A DNA stretch of 64,000 nucleotides from Pseudomonadota bacterium (lineage in GTDB: Bacteria; Pseudomonadota; Gammaproteobacteria; Steroidobacterales; Steroidobacteraceae). The notes under the pieces are model-generated. The model searched no databases. It was not told where the DNA came from and saw only the letters and a list, made by a program, of their open reading frames with translations. The position numbers and the translations under genes were made by a program. Of this stretch, positions 62,160 through 64,000 are shown piece after piece. The first letter of the stretch is position 1, and the number at the start of each line of letters is the position of its first letter. The stretch spans positions 372,001-436,000 of the forward strand of contig JADJXW010000001.1 in the NCBI GenBank assembly GCA_016720075.1, read 5' to 3'.

Positions 62160-63193
62160 AGCGATCTTCGGTCCTGGTGGTGTTGCATCCAAGCCTCATG
62201 CCACCGGACACCCTCGAAGGGCAGGACCCCAAGGCCATCGCCGAATGGCGCACCGAGTACGACGTGATCCAGACGCTCAGGGCCAATGGCCATGAGGTGC
62301 GGGCGCTGGGCGTGCTCGACAGCACCACCGAGCTGCGCAGCACCATCGCCGACTGGCAGCCCGATGTGGTGTTCAACCTGCTGGAGGAATTCGACGGCAT
62401 CGTCAGCTATGACCAGCACGTCATCGCCTTCCTCGAGATGCTGCGCCAGCCCTACACGGGCTGCAATCCGCGCGGCCTGCTGCTGTCGCGGGACAAGGCG
62501 CTGTGCAAGCAGGTGTTCGCGTTCCACCGCATACCCTCGCCGCAGTTCCAGGTGTTCCCCCGGGGCCTGCGGGTGAAGCTGCCGCGCAAGCTGCGTTTCC
62601 CGCTGTTCGTGAAGTCCAGCACCGACGATGCCTCGCTGGGCATCGCGCAGGCCTCGGTGGTCGAGGATCCGGCCCGCCTGAAGGAGCGCATCGAGTTCGT
62701 GCTCGAACAGCACAAGTCCGACGTGCTGGTCGAGGAATACATCGAGGGCCGCGAACTTTACGTGGGCATGATGGGCAACCAGCGGCTGACGCGCTTTCCC
62801 GTGTGGGAGCTGAACTTCGGCAGCATGGCCAGCAGCGGCAGCGCCATCGCCACGCGCAAGGCGAAATGGGACCTGAAATACCGGGCCAAATACGGCATCG
62901 ACAGCCAGCCAGCCACCGACCTGCCGCCGGGCACCGAGGCCCGGCTCGACCGGCTGTGCCGGCGCATCTACCGCGCGCTCGGCCTCACAGGCTACGCGCG
63001 CATGGATTTCCGGATGCGCGCCGACGGCAGCCTGTATGCGCTCGAGGCCAACGCCAATCCGCACCTGGCGCAGGAAGAAGACTTCGCGCGCTCGGCGGCC
63101 GCCGCCGGCCGCAGTTATGGGGATCTGCTCGATTCCATCGTCAAGCTGGGGCTCACGTACCCGGCACAATGGCGGGTGATGTATGGCTCCTGA
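62156..63193 (+). CDS. ATP-grasp ligase, D-Ala-D-Ala ligase-like
   Basis: The 345-residue protein has the ATP-grasp architecture: N-terminal Rossmann-like part (1-100, DVVFNLLEEFDG), QPYTGCNPRGLLLSRDKALCKQVF, KLRFPLFVKSSTDDASLGIAQAS (ATP-binding loop), VLVEEYIEGRELYVGMMG, and the Mg site MRADGSLYALEANANPHLA. It is likely to form a peptide or amide bond between small carboxylate and amine substrates. It is not the housekeeping Ddl by context, being paired with a metallopeptidase and far from cell-wall genes. Confidence 0.85.
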   Translation: MKRSSVLVVLHPSLMPPDTLEGQDPKAIAEWRTEYDVIQTLRANGHEVRALGVLDSTTELRSTIADWQPDVVFNLLEEFDGIVSYDQHVIAFLEMLRQPYTGCNPRGLLLSRDKALCKQVFAFHRIPSPQFQVFPRGLRVKLPRKLRFPLFVKSSTDDASLGIAQASVVEDPARLKERIEFVLEQHKSDVLVEEYIEGRELYVGMMGNQRLTRFPVWELNFGSMASSGSAIATRKAKWDLKYRAKYGIDSQPATDLPPGTEARLDRLCRRIYRALGLTGYARMDFRMRADGSLYALEANANPHLAQEEDFARSAAAAGRSYGDLLDSIVKLGLTYPAQWRVMYGS

Positions 63194-63860
63194 TTCCACG
63201 ACCTTCCGCTGGACCCGTCGTGCCGCGCTGGGGCTGGCCGCGCTGGCGCTGGCGGCCACCGTGTTCGCCAAGCCGAAGAAGGAAGAAGTCTTCCTGGCGC
63301 AGCTTGCCGCCATGCTCGCCGGCAGCTACGACAACATCGCGCAGGCCAGGGGCGATGCGGGCCATCCAGGCGTGCGGCTGATGATCGTGCCGGTGAAGGC
63401 GCCGCTGGTGGGCGACAACGTGTTCTACGTGCAGGAGATGGCCGCCGATGACCTGCGCCGCGTGTTCTCGCAGAAGCTCTGGGTGCTCAACCCGATACCC
63501 AAGCGCGAGCAGTCCATGCTGACGCAGCTTGATCTGAAGGAGCCCGTGCGCTGGCGCGACGGCCAGAACAACCGCGACCTGTTCCGCAGCATGCTGATGC
63601 AGGACCTGCTCGCCCGGCCGGGCTGCGACCTGCTCTGGCAGCGCGACGGCGAGGGCTTCAAGGCGGCATTGCAGGCCAATGCATGCCGCACTTCGTCCCG
63701 AGCGACCGGTGAAACGCTGAAATCGGATCTGCGCATGCAGCTCACGGCCGATGGCCTCAATGTGTTCGAGCAGCAGCGCGACGCGGCGGGCCAGCTGGTC
63801 GGCGATGATCTGCCCGATCCGTGGTTCCGCTACGCGCGCCGGGGGGACGCTCCCTGGTGA
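63183..63860 (+). CDS. CpcT/CpeT-like exported protein
   Basis: The 225-residue product starts inside the ATP-grasp gene (11-base overlap). The N-terminus RWTRRAALGLAALALAATVFA is a signal peptide with a twin-arginine-like RR. The body matches the CpcT/CpeT fold: FLAQLAAMLAGSYDNIAQARGD, RLMIVPVKAPLVGDNVFYVQEMAADDLRRVFSQKLWVL. In cyanobacteria these are phycobilin lyases. In non-photosynthetic bacteria the role is unknown, and bilin binding cannot be assumed. Confidence 0.7.
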   Translation: MAPDSTTFRWTRRAALGLAALALAATVFAKPKKEEVFLAQLAAMLAGSYDNIAQARGDAGHPGVRLMIVPVKAPLVGDNVFYVQEMAADDLRRVFSQKLWVLNPIPKREQSMLTQLDLKEPVRWRDGQNNRDLFRSMLMQDLLARPGCDLLWQRDGEGFKAALQANACRTSSRATGETLKSDLRMQLTADGLNVFEQQRDAAGQLVGDDLPDPWFRYARRGDAPW

Positions 63861-64000
63861 TGGGCGGAATATTCTTCCGCCACGTACTGCGCGACATATC
63901 CGTCTCGACCGCCGCCGTGGCGGTCGTGCTGCTGGTGGTGCTGGTCACCTACCAGCTCGCCTTCATCCTGGGACGGGCCGCCGACGGGCAGATTTCATCC
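63860..64000 (+). CDS. lptF: LPS export permease LptF-like, N-terminal fragment (cut by window end)
   Basis: ATG 63860 overlaps the preceding stop (TGATG). The visible 47 residues (MGGIFFRHVLRDISVS..., one long helix, then FILGRAADGQISS) match the start of LptF/YjgP permeases, where the first helix is followed by LVxxLGxAADGxIP. LptF and LptG form the LptB2FG transporter that extracts lipopolysaccharide. The assignment rests on the first helix only, so LptG is possible. Confidence 0.65.
   Translation, partial: MGGIFFRHVLRDISVSTAAVAVVLLVVLVTYQLAFILGRAADGQISS

Overview
The window is a chromosomal segment of a GC-rich Gram-negative bacterium, most likely a gammaproteobacterium near Xanthomonadales, Nevskiales or Steroidobacterales. 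This rests on protein-level recognition (asmA-mutY-yggX order, YheS-type ABC-F, FeoAB, LptF, TonB receptor, PCuAC chaperone) and on dense ATGA-overlapping operons. No database search was possible. Most of the window is ordinary core genome. The accessory parts are a tRNA-Phe-linked island (about 10.5-13.3 kb) and an IS5-family scar (about 20.2-22.3 kb).

Layout: 0-5.3 kb holds a truncated MacB-type permease, a secreted GloVer-repeat protein with a C-terminal sorting-like tail, a methylenetetrahydrofolate reductase homologue and a serine hydrolase. 5.4-10.4 kb holds a PAS histidine kinase/LuxR regulator pair, a shortened AsmA, MutY and YggX. 10.5-13.3 kb is the island: a tRNA-Phe with a mismatched acceptor stem, a broken tyrosine integrase running into the tRNA, a LexA-type box, and a low-GC three-gene cassette (MqsR-like toxin, MqsA antitoxin with a long C-terminal extension, and a DUF6941-like protein) behind an MqsA-type operator. 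13.3-19.4 kb has a frameshifted REC-kinase, a possible small RNA, ribA, yheS, a copper chaperone, a small secreted protein and a SUI1/YciH protein.

19.4-31 kb has an MFS gene cut by an IS5 relic, about 1 kb of decayed sequence, a MATE pump, a CBS/CNNM-type membrane protein, a CHASE4-like kinase coupled to a REC-GGDEF-EAL protein, and modBC without modA. 31-40.7 kb has fbp, a Fur-box-preceded feoAB operon, a large TonB receptor, an OmpA-family protein with a polyproline linker, a DUF192 protein and a lipoprotein.

40.7-51.8 kb is a complete glycogen/alpha-glucan cluster: glgP, glgB, then glgC-GH57-malQ-LEA14-like as a coupled operon, and convergent glgA. Together they cover ADP-glucose synthesis, chain elongation, branching, phosphorolysis and disproportionation. 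51.8-57.4 kb has a catalytically degenerate beta-lactamase-fold protein and an RND efflux pair. 57.4-64 kb is a tight run: M32 carboxypeptidase, TtcA, a tyrosine phosphatase/ADP-ribosylglycohydrolase fusion, a zinc metallopeptidase, an ATP-grasp ligase, a CpcT/CpeT-like protein and the start of LptF.

The best candidates for something new are the mqsR-mqsA(extended)-DUF6941-like cassette, the phosphatase/ADP-ribosylglycohydrolase fusion, and the metallopeptidase/ATP-grasp pair.
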